A DNA stretch of 64,000 nt, from assembly GCA_944324905.1 (NCBI GenBank), contig CALUYB010000001.1, positions 124,001-188,000 of the forward strand, read 5' to 3'. Shown here piece after piece: positions 51,238 through 59,495 of the stretch. The stretch is from Candidatus Gastranaerophilales bacterium. GTDB taxonomy: Bacteria > Cyanobacteriota > Vampirovibrionia > Gastranaerophilales > Gastranaerophilaceae. The translations under genes and the position numbers were made by a program. Under the pieces are notes generated by a model that searched no databases, was not told the DNA's origin, and saw only the letters and a list, made by a program, of their open reading frames with translations. How positions within the stretch are numbered: the first letter of the stretch is position 1; the number at the start of each line of letters is the position of its first letter.

Positions 51238-52506
51238 CTATTTTTCTTCTTCAAAATCCGAATAATCAAAATCTTCTTCTACATCATCCTGTTTTGGCAC
51301 AGGCTTAGGTGCAGGTTTTGGTGCGCTTTGAGGTTTTGCTGCAGCCTGAGGTTGAGCAGCAGGTCTTTGCGCACTTTGAGCTTTAGGCGCAGGTTTTGCT
51401 GCACTTTGTGCTTGTGGTTTTGCTGCAGTCTGAGGCTGAGCTTTTGCAGCTTGTGGCTGCGGTTTTGGTGTATCGCTTATGATTTCATTAATTTTAACGG
51501 CGTATTTGTCATTTATTATTACAAGTTCGCCTTTTGCTACAGTTTTATCTTCAACAAGCAGTGAAATTTCATTGTTAAAAACTGAACCTAGATCTATTAC
51601 AAGCCCTTTTGAAATGTGTTTCAATTCGCCCAGAGTCATTTTAACTTTTTTAAAACGAGCGTTAACTTCTATTTGTATATCATCCCACATATTTTTTGTT
51701 GTGTTCTCCTCTCCGTCAATATCATGTTCATCTTCGTCAAGTTCAATCATAAGAGCAGGATCGGGATTGATTTTAAATTCTCTTATGTTTTCACCCGTTA
51801 TCATTTTCATTTTGTTTACAAAACTGTCCTCAAGAAGTATTATGTCGCCATCTGAGATGTTTTTCAAATCGTTAAGGGTTAATTTTGAACTTCCTGCTTC
51901 AATGTCAACGTAAGCGTTTATGTTTTTAAACTCGTCTTCGCCAAAGTTTTCTTCTTTTTTAATTTCTTTTCTTTTTATTCTTGAAGACGGTAGCGTTATT
52001 ATGATTTTTGAGTTTTTTTCATCTTTATCTTTAATGATAATTACAAAATTGTAAATTTCTTTGTTTTTAAGTTCAATTTTGCTCAGGTTTTCCTGAGGGA
52101 TAAGTGCATTTGAAAAAGATTTATACAAAAAATCGCAATACGCATTTAGGATTTTTACTTCCAATTCGGATAAGTCATTTAGTTCAAAAAGAGGCAAATT
52201 TGAGCCAAAAGCGTTGTGTAAAAATAATCTTGCAAATTCTTCGCTGAGCCTTATTGTGACAGGTGGTGCAATCTCTGATGGAACTTGACTTATGAAAAAA
52301 GAATCATCTTTTAGATATTTATCTTCTTTAACTTTTTCAAGGTTATTTATATCAAAAAGGCGAAATTCGTATTTTTCTTCCCAAAAATTTTGTGTAGCGT
52401 CAATAATTTTAGGCAAAAATTCGCTGTCAAATTCCATCGTGACGCTTGAAATTTGACCGCATTTTTTTTCGTCAAAGATGTTTTCTAAACCCCCTTGTGC
52501 GCTCAA
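51238..52506 (-). CDS. fliN: C-ring/sorting-platform protein with two SpoA domains and Ala/Gln/Pro tail (422 aa)
   Basis: The N-terminal about 190 residues are a FliM/SctQ-like domain without the CheC repeats I would expect of FliM. Two SpoA (FliMN_C) domains follow: about 200-255 (VDIEAGSSKLTLNDLKNIS) and about 275-345 (IEVNARFKKVKMTLGELKHIS ... GELVIINDKYAVKI). Tandem SpoA domains in one chain are the SctQ layout; flagella split them between FliM and FliN. The tail (about 350-405) is low-complexity Ala/Gln/Pro/Lys, ending acidic. The start is TTG with AAGGT 6 nt upstream. Confidence 0.82.
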   Translation of the reverse strand: MSAQGGLENIFDEKKCGQISSVTMEFDSEFLPKIIDATQNFWEEKYEFRLFDINNLEKVKEDKYLKDDSFFISQVPSEIAPPVTIRLSEEFARLFLHNAFGSNLPLFELNDLSELEVKILNAYCDFLYKSFSNALIPQENLSKIELKNKEIYNFVIIIKDKDEKNSKIIITLPSSRIKRKEIKKEENFGEDEFKNINAYVDIEAGSSKLTLNDLKNISDGDIILLEDSFVNKMKMITGENIREFKINPDPALMIELDEDEHDIDGEENTTKNMWDDIQIEVNARFKKVKMTLGELKHISKGLVIDLGSVFNNEISLLVEDKTVAKGELVIINDKYAVKINEIISDTPKPQPQAAKAQPQTAAKPQAQSAAKPAPKAQSAQRPAAQPQAAAKPQSAPKPAPKPVPKQDDVEEDFDYSDFEEEK

Positions 52507-52583
52507 TTTTTACCTTATTCAACTATACTTATCCGTAATTATTATATATTCTAGTATAAAATGGGGCAATTTGTTAAATTTTG

Positions 52584-52808
52584 TTATTCTTTAAAAGGAT
52601 TTTGTTTTTTCATTTTAGTTGGGTCGACTTTCACCATAAAACCGCACTTTGTGCAAGCAAGGACTTTTTTAGTCGAGTCAATGGGAACAAAAATATGTTC
52701 GCATTTTTGTTCTTCTTCTTTTTCTTTGGGCTTTTCTTTTTTTAAGAAATTAAAATCCCGATTTTTAATTTTTGTGCTTAACTTTGCGACAAGTTCAATT
52801 ATATACAT
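52584..52808 (-). CDS. Small zinc-ribbon protein (74 aa)
   Basis: CEHIF and, about 17 residues later, CTKCG give a C/H-C-C zinc site between a Lys/Glu-rich linker and a basic C-terminus. The ATG at 52808 is about 30 bp from the divergent TIM-barrel gene. It lies upstream of the export operon but separated by 77 bp. No function can be assigned. Confidence 0.6.
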   Translation of the reverse strand: MYIIELVAKLSTKIKNRDFNFLKKEKPKEKEEEQKCEHIFVPIDSTKKVLACTKCGFMVKVDPTKMKKQNPFKE

Positions 52809-52838
52809 AATCCTATTTTTTAATTATAATTTTATTAT

Positions 52839-53636
52839 ATGAAAAATCAATTTAAAAAATTTATATCTTCAACTGTTGACTATCACAATTTTAAAGGTGC
52901 GCTTGAAATTGCAAATGAGCTTAATTGTGGGATTGAAATCAGTCGTTTTGGTAAATTAAAAGACATTGAAGACTTGTTTGACATAACAAAAAAAGAGTAT
53001 AAGGCAGCCTTAAAAGATTTTGATGGTGAAGTTACTTTGCATGGGTTTTTCTCAAACTTAAACGTCGCTGCAAAAGACCCCTTAATTCGCGAGGTGTCTG
53101 AAAAAAGGTATTATCAAAGCTTAGAGCTTGCCTGTGAATTTAATGCTAAAACTGTTGTTTTCCATACTTGTTTTAATAATTTATTGAAACATCAGGAATA
53201 TAGACAGCTTTATTTTAGAAGGAATATTGAATTTTTCCATGAGTTTATTCCATATTTTGAAAAAGAAGGAATAACAGCAACAATTGAAAATGTTCATGAG
53301 CCTGATTGGGAGCTTATAAGAAGTATTGTCGCAACTATTAATTCACCTAACTTAAAAGTTACAATTGATGTTGGGCATTGTAATTTGCACTCTGATTATC
53401 CTGTATCTAAGTGGATAGAAAATTATGGAATAATGCTCCATCATATGCATTTTCATAACAATTTTAAGGATGAAGATTCCCATAGCTCGCTGTTAAAAGG
53501 TTCTCTTGATATTAAACCGATTATAAAAACGCTAAATGAAATGCAGCTAAATCCTCAAATTACTTTTGAAATTTTTGATAAAGATGCGCTTTTTGAAAGT
53601 GTTAAATACTTTGATGAAGTGGTTGAGGGGGTTTAG
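52839..53636 (+). CDS. Xylose isomerase-like TIM barrel (AP endonuclease 2 superfamily) protein (265 aa)
   Basis: Metal-binding segments typical of sugar-phosphate isomerase/epimerase barrels are present: TLHGFFSN, VVFHTCFNN, ATIENVHEPDW, TIDVGHCNLHS, LHHMHFHNN and FEIFD. The exact substrate is unknown. TATAAT (52825-52830) ends 8 nt before the ATG, so the leader is absent or 1-2 nt. The repeat region begins about 40 bp after the stop. Confidence 0.85.
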   Translation: MKNQFKKFISSTVDYHNFKGALEIANELNCGIEISRFGKLKDIEDLFDITKKEYKAALKDFDGEVTLHGFFSNLNVAAKDPLIREVSEKRYYQSLELACEFNAKTVVFHTCFNNLLKHQEYRQLYFRRNIEFFHEFIPYFEKEGITATIENVHEPDWELIRSIVATINSPNLKVTIDVGHCNLHSDYPVSKWIENYGIMLHHMHFHNNFKDEDSHSSLLKGSLDIKPIIKTLNEMQLNPQITFEIFDKDALFESVKYFDEVVEGV

Positions 53637-53678
53637 TTGTCTGCGTAGGGTCTGCCACGTAGTTGTAAAAATAACCCC

Positions 53679-53984
53679 GTCACCCTGAACGCCAAACTCG
53701 TCACCCTGAATACAAAAACCCCGTCACCCTGAACAAAAAACCCCGTCACCCTGAATTTATTTCAGGGTCTTATTAACCTACTAGGCAGGGTCTAATCCCT
53801 TTGCGCGTTAATGGCATAAAGCACTCACTTTTCAGATGCTGAAATAAATTCAGCATGACAAAGATGCTGCCCGAATAGGGACATTTTCTATTGCTAACTT
53901 TTCAGATGCTGAAATAAATTCAGCATGACAATTATCCGTCACCTTGAACGACCCAATCCGTCACCCTGAACTCGTTTCAGGGTC
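53679..53984. repeat. Dispersed palindromic repeats (GTCACCCTGAA and GATGCTGAA families)
   Basis: GTCACCCTGAA recurs at 53679, 53700, 53723 and 53745 at 21-23-bp spacing, and near 53960. Two copies fold on themselves (ACCCTGAA / TTCAGGGT). The 27-bp palindrome CAGATGCTGAAATAAATTCA... occurs at 53833-53859 and 53903-53929 and is the exact reverse complement of the element at 1701 and 1872. GTGAC/GTCAC motifs link the two loci. No gene is seen in 53637-54436. Confidence 0.9.
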
Positions 53985-54063
53985 TATTACACAGTCGTGC
54001 CCACAAACTCTTAGTGAGCTAATGCGAACTTAGAGTTTGAAATGCCCTTGGGGTACACTAGCT

Positions 54064-54308
54064 TTCAAGCTTCGCTTCTTTTCAGTCCAGTGTCGCATAA
54101 GCCCACCGCCTCATCGGCGCTGTGCATATGCTCACATCCTATCGGTCGCTTGCTTTCATTGGACGCGTCGCGTCACAATTCAAGCTTCGCTTCTTTTCAG
54201 TCCAGTGTCGCATAAGCCCACCGCCTCATCGGCGCTGTGCATATGCTCACATCCTATCGGTCGCTTGCTTTCATTGGACGCGTCGCGTCACAATTCAAGC
54301 TTCGCTTC
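54064..54308. repeat. GC-rich 115-bp tandem repeat
   Basis: Units start at 54064, 54179 and 54294 (period 115 bp; two full near-identical copies and 15 bp of a third). The unit begins TTCAAGCTTCGCTTC and contains CATCGGCGCTGTGCATATG and GGACGCGTCGCGTC. The whole 54050-54436 stretch is far richer in GC than the genome around it. A 12-bp direct repeat GGCTCACGCATT occurs at 54314 and again at 54434, across the kinase stop codon. Open frames through it are artefacts of the repeat. Confidence 0.9.
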
Positions 54309-54436
54309 ACTCCGGCTCACGCATTAGGTACGGACTACGTGCTCTGCGCCAAGCTCCTCGCTTGCCGCTATCGCACTTCGCACACCAAAGCGCTCGCCTT
54401 CGCTCGTTAAGCGCAGTCGCGCTAAACTCGCTTGGC

Positions 54437-56443
54437 TCACGCATTTTTATCTCGTACTTCAAAAGTTATTTCCCAGCCATCATTAGGTTCAGCAGGCGGT
54501 TTTTCAGGCTTAACATCTACAAATTCAGCGTCTTTTTGTGCCTTTGTTTCATAATCATTTATAGTTACAACCTCAGGTTGCTTATACACTTTTTCCTCTT
54601 GTCCTTGCTGAGCTTCTTTTTGCATTTCAATATTCATAGCTGCAACAGGCTCTTTTTGAGTTTCATTTATCTCTTGTGTTATGCTAAGCGGCAGCCAAAA
54701 ACCAAAAGTCGAGCCTTCGCCAACTTTTGAGTGTACAAAAACCTTTCCGCCATGGTGCTTTTCAATAGCAATTTTTACAAGGTGCAAACCAAGTCCTGTG
54801 CCTTTTATTGTATGGGTTGCATTTTCAATTCTAAAGAATCTGTCAAATATTTTTTCCTGATACTCTGGTGCTATGCCCATACCCATATCTTCAACTGTGA
54901 CTTCAAGATATTTTGGGTCTTTTGCAATTTCAGCACGAACTTTAACGCGCGAATTATCAGGGGAATATTTTATAGCATTTGTAACAAGGTTAGATAAAAC
55001 CCGCTCTATACTTTGCTCATTAAACTCAAGTTCAGGCAAGTTTGGTTCTTTTATAACTGAAAAAGTTATATTTTTTTCTTGCGCAAGGATTTTATGGTCT
55101 TCAATAGAGCGCTCAATTACAGGCATGATACTTTGTTTTGTTTTTTCAAGTTCAACATTATTTTGCAATTTTGAAAAATCTAAAATATCATTAACCATTT
55201 TATTTAGTCGGATGACTTCTTGATTAATTGTACCTATGAATTCTTTTTGCTCGTCGTAATTAAAGTCTTTTCCGTAGTGGTAAAGTGTTTCAGCATAGCT
55301 TGTAAGAATGGTTACAGGCGTTCTTAATTCATGTGATACATTTGAAATAAAGTCATTTTTAAGTTTATCTACTTCTGCTTCTTTAGTTATGTCAATAAGG
55401 ATTATAATGTAGCCCATGTAATCATGGACTTTTGAATACATTGGTGAAATTAGAGTTTTTATTATTCTTTTATCCACTTCAATGTTAAATTCAAGCGGTT
55501 TTTTCTCCATTACATCAAGCGGTGTGTCTTTAAAAATGCTTATTTTTTCCCTAAAACAAAGCACTCCGTCAGTATCACAATAATTTTGAACAGATGTACC
55601 TACAATATCCTGAGCTGTGACTGATAAAATCTTTTGTGCTGCAGGGTTAATCATCGAGATTTTATCGTAGTTATCGCATACAACAACGCCGTTTGCAATG
55701 CTCATAAGTACCGCCTCAAGCTTGTTGCGCTCAAGTGTGAGTTGGTCGACATTTTGTTCTTCATAAGCATGGAGTCTTTTTGACATGTCGTTAAATGCGC
55801 TAAATAGTTCTTTTATCTCGCCTGAGGCTTGTTTGTAATCCAGCACTGTTCCGAATTTACCGCTTGAAATTTCTTTAACACCATGGTGCAAAAGAGTTAA
55901 TTCTCTTGTTATAAGGAAGGTATTAACTAAAATTACTATTGTAAAAATTATCCACACAAGAGTAAATACAATGAGCATGGAATTTTTTGTAGTTCTAGCG
56001 ACAATGCTTGCCATATCAGCACTCAGACCAATTTCTACAACACCTACAATTCTGCCAAAAGTATCGGTCATAGGTGAGCTTATATTTATTCTTGTGTCTT
56101 GTGCGCGGCGGTTGTAGGCGTCTGCTGTTGTGTAGATTATTTTGCCTTTTGAGTCTTTAAAGGTTATAAAAGAAATGTCTTTATTGCTGGTAAGGATTGA
56201 ATTGGCATGCGTTCTTAAAAGATTGTATTTGTACTCTTGAGGGGTGTCTTTTGTAAGTTCATAACTTTGTATGGCAAGGGTTTTAGTTAAAAGTTGCCCA
56301 AAACTGCCATAGGAGTCATAAAGTTTCTGCTGGATTTTGCTTATTGCAAAAACAGCTACTGCGACAATTAAAATTGTCGAAACAAGTAACCCCGTAATGA
56401 TTAATTTATTTTGCGCTGTTAAATCAAATTTAACTTTGTTCAT
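54437..56443 (-). CDS. Membrane sensor histidine kinase: HAMP, PAS, HisKA, HATPase (668 aa)
   Basis: Two membrane helices (about 11-31 and 160-180) flank a periplasmic sensor region. HAMP, a PAS domain (NGVVVCDNYDKISMINPAAQ), HisKA with the phospho-His in FISNVSHELRTPVTIL, and the ATPase (NLVTNAIKYSPD, DMGMGIAPEYQEKIF, GTGLGLHLVK) follow. A polar tail of about 85 residues ends the protein in GC-rich repeat DNA (DKNA). No response regulator is adjacent, so it is an orphan kinase here. The ATG at 56443 lies 10 nt after a TATAAT. Confidence 0.93.
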   Translation of the reverse strand: MNKVKFDLTAQNKLIITGLLVSTILIVAVAVFAISKIQQKLYDSYGSFGQLLTKTLAIQSYELTKDTPQEYKYNLLRTHANSILTSNKDISFITFKDSKGKIIYTTADAYNRRAQDTRINISSPMTDTFGRIVGVVEIGLSADMASIVARTTKNSMLIVFTLVWIIFTIVILVNTFLITRELTLLHHGVKEISSGKFGTVLDYKQASGEIKELFSAFNDMSKRLHAYEEQNVDQLTLERNKLEAVLMSIANGVVVCDNYDKISMINPAAQKILSVTAQDIVGTSVQNYCDTDGVLCFREKISIFKDTPLDVMEKKPLEFNIEVDKRIIKTLISPMYSKVHDYMGYIIILIDITKEAEVDKLKNDFISNVSHELRTPVTILTSYAETLYHYGKDFNYDEQKEFIGTINQEVIRLNKMVNDILDFSKLQNNVELEKTKQSIMPVIERSIEDHKILAQEKNITFSVIKEPNLPELEFNEQSIERVLSNLVTNAIKYSPDNSRVKVRAEIAKDPKYLEVTVEDMGMGIAPEYQEKIFDRFFRIENATHTIKGTGLGLHLVKIAIEKHHGGKVFVHSKVGEGSTFGFWLPLSITQEINETQKEPVAAMNIEMQKEAQQGQEEKVYKQPEVVTINDYETKAQKDAEFVDVKPEKPPAEPNDGWEITFEVRDKNA

Positions 56444-56488
56444 TTCAGACAATATTATAGCATAACAATCTTGTGTTATAATCCTTTT

Positions 56489-56935
56489 ATGCAGAAAAAA
56501 ATTATTTCAACAAACAAAAAAGCGTATCATGATTTTTTGATTTTCGATAAATTCGAAGCAGGGCTTGTTTTAACAGGTACTGAAATAAAGTCAATCCGAA
56601 AAGGTGCAATAAATTTAAAAGACAGCTTTATAAAAATTGAAGATATGGAAGCGTTTTTATATAATGCCCATATTAGCGCGTATGAGCAGGGAAACAGGTT
56701 TAACCATGAAGAAAAGCGCACAAGAAAATTGCTTTTGCGAAAAAAAGAAATTTTAAAAATGTTGGGCAAGGTAAAGCAGGAAAATTATACTATAGTGCCA
56801 CTTGAAATGTATTTTTCAGGGCGCTGGGCAAAGCTTGAAATAGCCCTTGCCAAGGGTAAAAAACTTTATGACAAAAGAGAGGCCCTAAAGAAAAAAGACA
56901 TCCAAAGAGATATTTCAAAGAATATTAAGCTTTAA
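56489..56935 (+). CDS. smpB: SsrA-binding protein (148 aa)
   Basis: This is the partner of tmRNA in ribosome rescue. KKAYHDFLIFDKFEAGLVLTG, GTEIKSIRKGAINLKDSF, and the C-terminal GKKLYDKREALKKKDIQRD are SmpB signatures. The ATG at 56489 matches the family start. An extended -10 (TGtTATAAT) ends 6 nt before it, predicting a leaderless mRNA. The stop overlaps the convergent prepilin by 4 nt. Confidence 0.96.
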   Translation: MQKKIISTNKKAYHDFLIFDKFEAGLVLTGTEIKSIRKGAINLKDSFIKIEDMEAFLYNAHISAYEQGNRFNHEEKRTRKLLLRKKEILKMLGKVKQENYTIVPLEMYFSGRWAKLEIALAKGKKLYDKREALKKKDIQRDISKNIKL

Positions 56936-57519
56936 GGGTTATTTGACATAAAAGCTACAAAGGGTGCATTTTGAACGTATGGAAGTATTATACTTCTGCC
57001 GTTTTGGGGGTTAAAACCTATGTAAAATACGTCGGTCAATTCTACATCATCCCATTGGACAGATTCAAAAAGATCGTCCTCGTCGTTGTATTTTGCTTGT
57101 TTCCAGTCGGCTTTTGGGTCTTTTATTTTGGTTGGTTTATTGTCTGCGTTTATGTCTACATAGTATTCGTTTGTATTTACAAGATGATAAACAAAACCGT
57201 CGCCTGTGTATAAAATTGTGTTGCCATCCGCGTCAACATCTTTTTTTATAACCGGTAGTTGTTCTGCCAGTCTTTCGTAAAAAATCTCTTTTTGAGCATC
57301 ACTTGAGTTCATATACTGTTCAGGCATCATATTGTATCTGACATTAATATTTTGCATTGCAGAATTCATTGCAGAAAAAGCCTTTTTTACTGCTGTTCTG
57401 TATTCATGTTGTTTGGTTTTTGTTAAAAGTACAGGAGTTGTAAGCGCTGCAACAATTCCAATGATTGTGAGCGTTGAAAGTAGTTCTGCTAAAGTAAAAG
57501 CTTTAGATTTTTTATTCAT
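56932..57519 (-). CDS. Type IV prepilin-like protein (195 aa)
   Basis: The leader KKSKAFTLAELLSTLTIIG is a class III prepilin cleavage site with Glu5 and a hydrophobic helix. The C-terminal part (AFSAMNSAMQNINVRYNMMPEQ ... YVDINADNKP) is a polar globular domain. AAAAGGAG lies inside the end of the preceding 51-aa frame, 5 nt before the ATG. It is the last of three overlapping genes with the AMIN-like protein, so it may belong to a pilus or secretion complex. Confidence 0.9.
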   Translation of the reverse strand: MNKKSKAFTLAELLSTLTIIGIVAALTTPVLLTKTKQHEYRTAVKKAFSAMNSAMQNINVRYNMMPEQYMNSSDAQKEIFYERLAEQLPVIKKDVDADGNTILYTGDGFVYHLVNTNEYYVDINADNKPTKIKDPKADWKQAKYNDEDDLFESVQWDDVELTDVFYIGFNPQNGRSIILPYVQNAPFVAFMSNNP

Positions 57520-57667
57520 TTAAACTCCTTTTCAAGTTAGATTTTTTAAAACTGTTGTTGGGGCGTGCAGAATTTGATTCTACAATTTCATAAAACTCGT
57601 TTTTATTATAGTTTATTCCCCAGTTTTTTGTGTTTAGTTTTAATTTTTTAGCTTTTTTCTTATCCAT
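57512..57667 (-). CDS. Small basic protein between AMIN-like and prepilin genes (51 aa)
   Basis: The ATG (57667-57665) shares a base with the stop of the AMIN-like gene (TAATG). The stop (57514-57512) lies 8 nt inside the prepilin gene, so it is translationally coupled on both sides. The product is Lys/Asn-rich and basic (MDKKKAKKLKLNTKNWGINY) with no membrane segment. Overlap at both ends and operon position support a real gene. The function is unknown. Confidence 0.6.
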   Translation of the reverse strand: MDKKKAKKLKLNTKNWGINYNKNEFYEIVESNSARPNNSFKKSNLKRSLNE

Positions 57668-59385
57668 TACATTTCAAGTTCAAGTTTCATTGATGTGTTT
57701 GTTACTCTTATAAGCAATTTAATTTTATTAATTTTTACAATGAAAAATGTTTTATCAGACTGCTTTTCACTTATTCTATACTTTATTTCATAATTTGCAA
57801 GGAATTCTTTAAATTTGTAAAGTAAAAATATATTGTCGTAAATATAACCAAAAAGTGCCTTTGTTCCCTGCTGCTCAATAACCATAAAGCCCCTGTTTGG
57901 TGCTATTTCAGCTGATGTTAACACTTGGGGTTCTATATATTCTTCTTCTTTATTTTCTTCTACGCTTTGAACTTGTTCAGGTTCATCATATGCAAGATCT
58001 TTAAATTCATCTTTAAACGCTTGAATTTCATCAACTGTAGAGCTTTCTTGCACCTCTGTTGTTGTTTCAAGAGTGGTTTGTACATTTGTTTCAGTTGTTA
58101 CTTCGCTTGGAGTTTCTTCTTTTTCCATGTTTTGAGCAGCTCCTCTTTTTTTGTTTTTACCTATTGCAGCTAATATTAAAATTCCCATAAATGCTATTAA
58201 AAGCGCGCTAAAAAGTATAAAATTGTCTTTTACTATGTAATAATAAGGTTTTAGGTGAATAATATATGGTTTTAGCTTATTTTTTAAAATTTTTTTAATG
58301 TAAGCTTTTTTGCTTAACTTCTCTGGGTTTTCAGGAATTTGTGTTAATGTTTTTTCAATTTCTTGGGCATTTGGAATTTCCTGAGTTTCAATATTTTGTT
58401 CATTTTGGGATAAATTATCATTTGGAGTCTTATTCAAAGACTCCGTATCGGACTTTTTTTCGTTTGCACCCTGTTCATATTTGTTTTCTGTGCCATCAGG
58501 TAATTGTAAATTATTTGTATTTTTAGGTTGTACTGTAGGCTGGGTTTGTTGAGTTGTTTGTACTTTTCTTTGTGCCTCTTGCTGAGCTTTGGCTCTTGCT
58601 TGTGCCTCTTGCTGCGCTTTAATTTGTGCTTGACGTTGTGCAGCAGCTCTTGCTTGTGCCTCTTGCTGCGTTTTAATTTGCGCTTGTCTTTGTGCTTCTT
58701 GTTGAGCGCGTAACTGCGCTTCTCTTTGAGCTTGGGCTTTTTGTGCAGCTTCTCTTTGAGCTTGAGCGCGAGCCTGTGCTTCTTGCTGGGCTTTTAGTTG
58801 AGCTTGACGTTGCGCAGCAGCTCTTGCTTGTGCCTCCTGTTGGGCTTTTAGTTGAGCTTGTCTTTGTGCTTCTTTTTGGGCAGCAAGTTGTTTTTGTTGA
58901 GCGGCGTATTGTGCTTGACGTTGCGCCTCGTTTGTCTGAGCTTGTTTTGTATTAAATGCGCTGTCTAATTGTGATAATTTTTTCGGGTCAATTGATGGCG
59001 CAACCGCTCCTGTTGAAGAATTAAGCTGCGCGCTTATATTGAGCGGTTTTGATGTAAAAATGCTTATTTTTGTGTAACCGTTGTTTAAGTCTTGTCCTGC
59101 GTAAGGGAAAAGCTTTACTTCAGTGCTTTTTATGTCACCTGTAGGAGCAACAGAGCCTATTGAGTGGAATGTTTCAGGTAAAAGAATGTAATAATTTGTA
59201 TTTGTTTTTTTAATTACCTTAATTGGTTCACTGTAAGGTTTTTGGGTAAAAAGCCTTATAGCGTAGCTATCGGCACCTGTTTTTACGTAATCAACTTTTA
59301 AAAGGCTGTTTTTAAAATCGCTCTCTATTGCAAATGCGCATAAATTAAAAGCTGCTATCCCCAATATTAAAAGAAATTTTTTCAT
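57667..59385 (-). CDS. Exported AMIN-like protein with Gln/Ala-rich coiled-coil repeats and membrane helix (572 aa)
   Basis: A signal peptide (MKKFLLILGIAAFNLCAFA) is followed by an AMIN-like beta domain (about residues 25-130, YAIRLFTQKPYSEP), as in peptidoglycan- or secretin-binding proteins. Residues about 150-285 are imperfect tandem repeats of AQQEAQARAAAQRQAQLK type. A membrane helix (about 388-408, FSALLIAFMGILILAAIG) and a compact C-terminal domain follow. The architecture resembles envelope-spanning pilus accessory (PilQ/FimV-like) proteins; the prepilin two genes on supports that. Confidence 0.8.
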   Translation of the reverse strand: MKKFLLILGIAAFNLCAFAIESDFKNSLLKVDYVKTGADSYAIRLFTQKPYSEPIKVIKKTNTNYYILLPETFHSIGSVAPTGDIKSTEVKLFPYAGQDLNNGYTKISIFTSKPLNISAQLNSSTGAVAPSIDPKKLSQLDSAFNTKQAQTNEAQRQAQYAAQQKQLAAQKEAQRQAQLKAQQEAQARAAAQRQAQLKAQQEAQARAQAQREAAQKAQAQREAQLRAQQEAQRQAQIKTQQEAQARAAAQRQAQIKAQQEAQARAKAQQEAQRKVQTTQQTQPTVQPKNTNNLQLPDGTENKYEQGANEKKSDTESLNKTPNDNLSQNEQNIETQEIPNAQEIEKTLTQIPENPEKLSKKAYIKKILKNKLKPYIIHLKPYYYIVKDNFILFSALLIAFMGILILAAIGKNKKRGAAQNMEKEETPSEVTTETNVQTTLETTTEVQESSTVDEIQAFKDEFKDLAYDEPEQVQSVEENKEEEYIEPQVLTSAEIAPNRGFMVIEQQGTKALFGYIYDNIFLLYKFKEFLANYEIKYRISEKQSDKTFFIVKINKIKLLIRVTNTSMKLELEM

Positions 59386-59495
59386 TCAATTTGACCCTTT
59401 ATTGCCTTTTAGGACTTAAAATTTAATTTTATATTATAATATTAACTGTTGCAATTATACTATGAATAATTTTTTGTGGCAAAGAAAGGTGTAAA

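Noticed and set aside
54037-54730. Two overlapping + strand frames rich in Arg/His/Ser
   Set aside because: They arise from the GC-rich 115-bp tandem repeat and run antisense into the histidine-kinase gene. Composition is not protein-like.
54437-56443. Complete two-component system
   Set aside because: Only the histidine kinase is here; no receiver-domain protein is encoded next to it or elsewhere in the window.
57925-58955. Several + strand frames across the AMIN-like gene
   Set aside because: They are shadows of the minus-strand repeat-rich coding sequence, with Leu/Val/Cys-rich products and no start signals.
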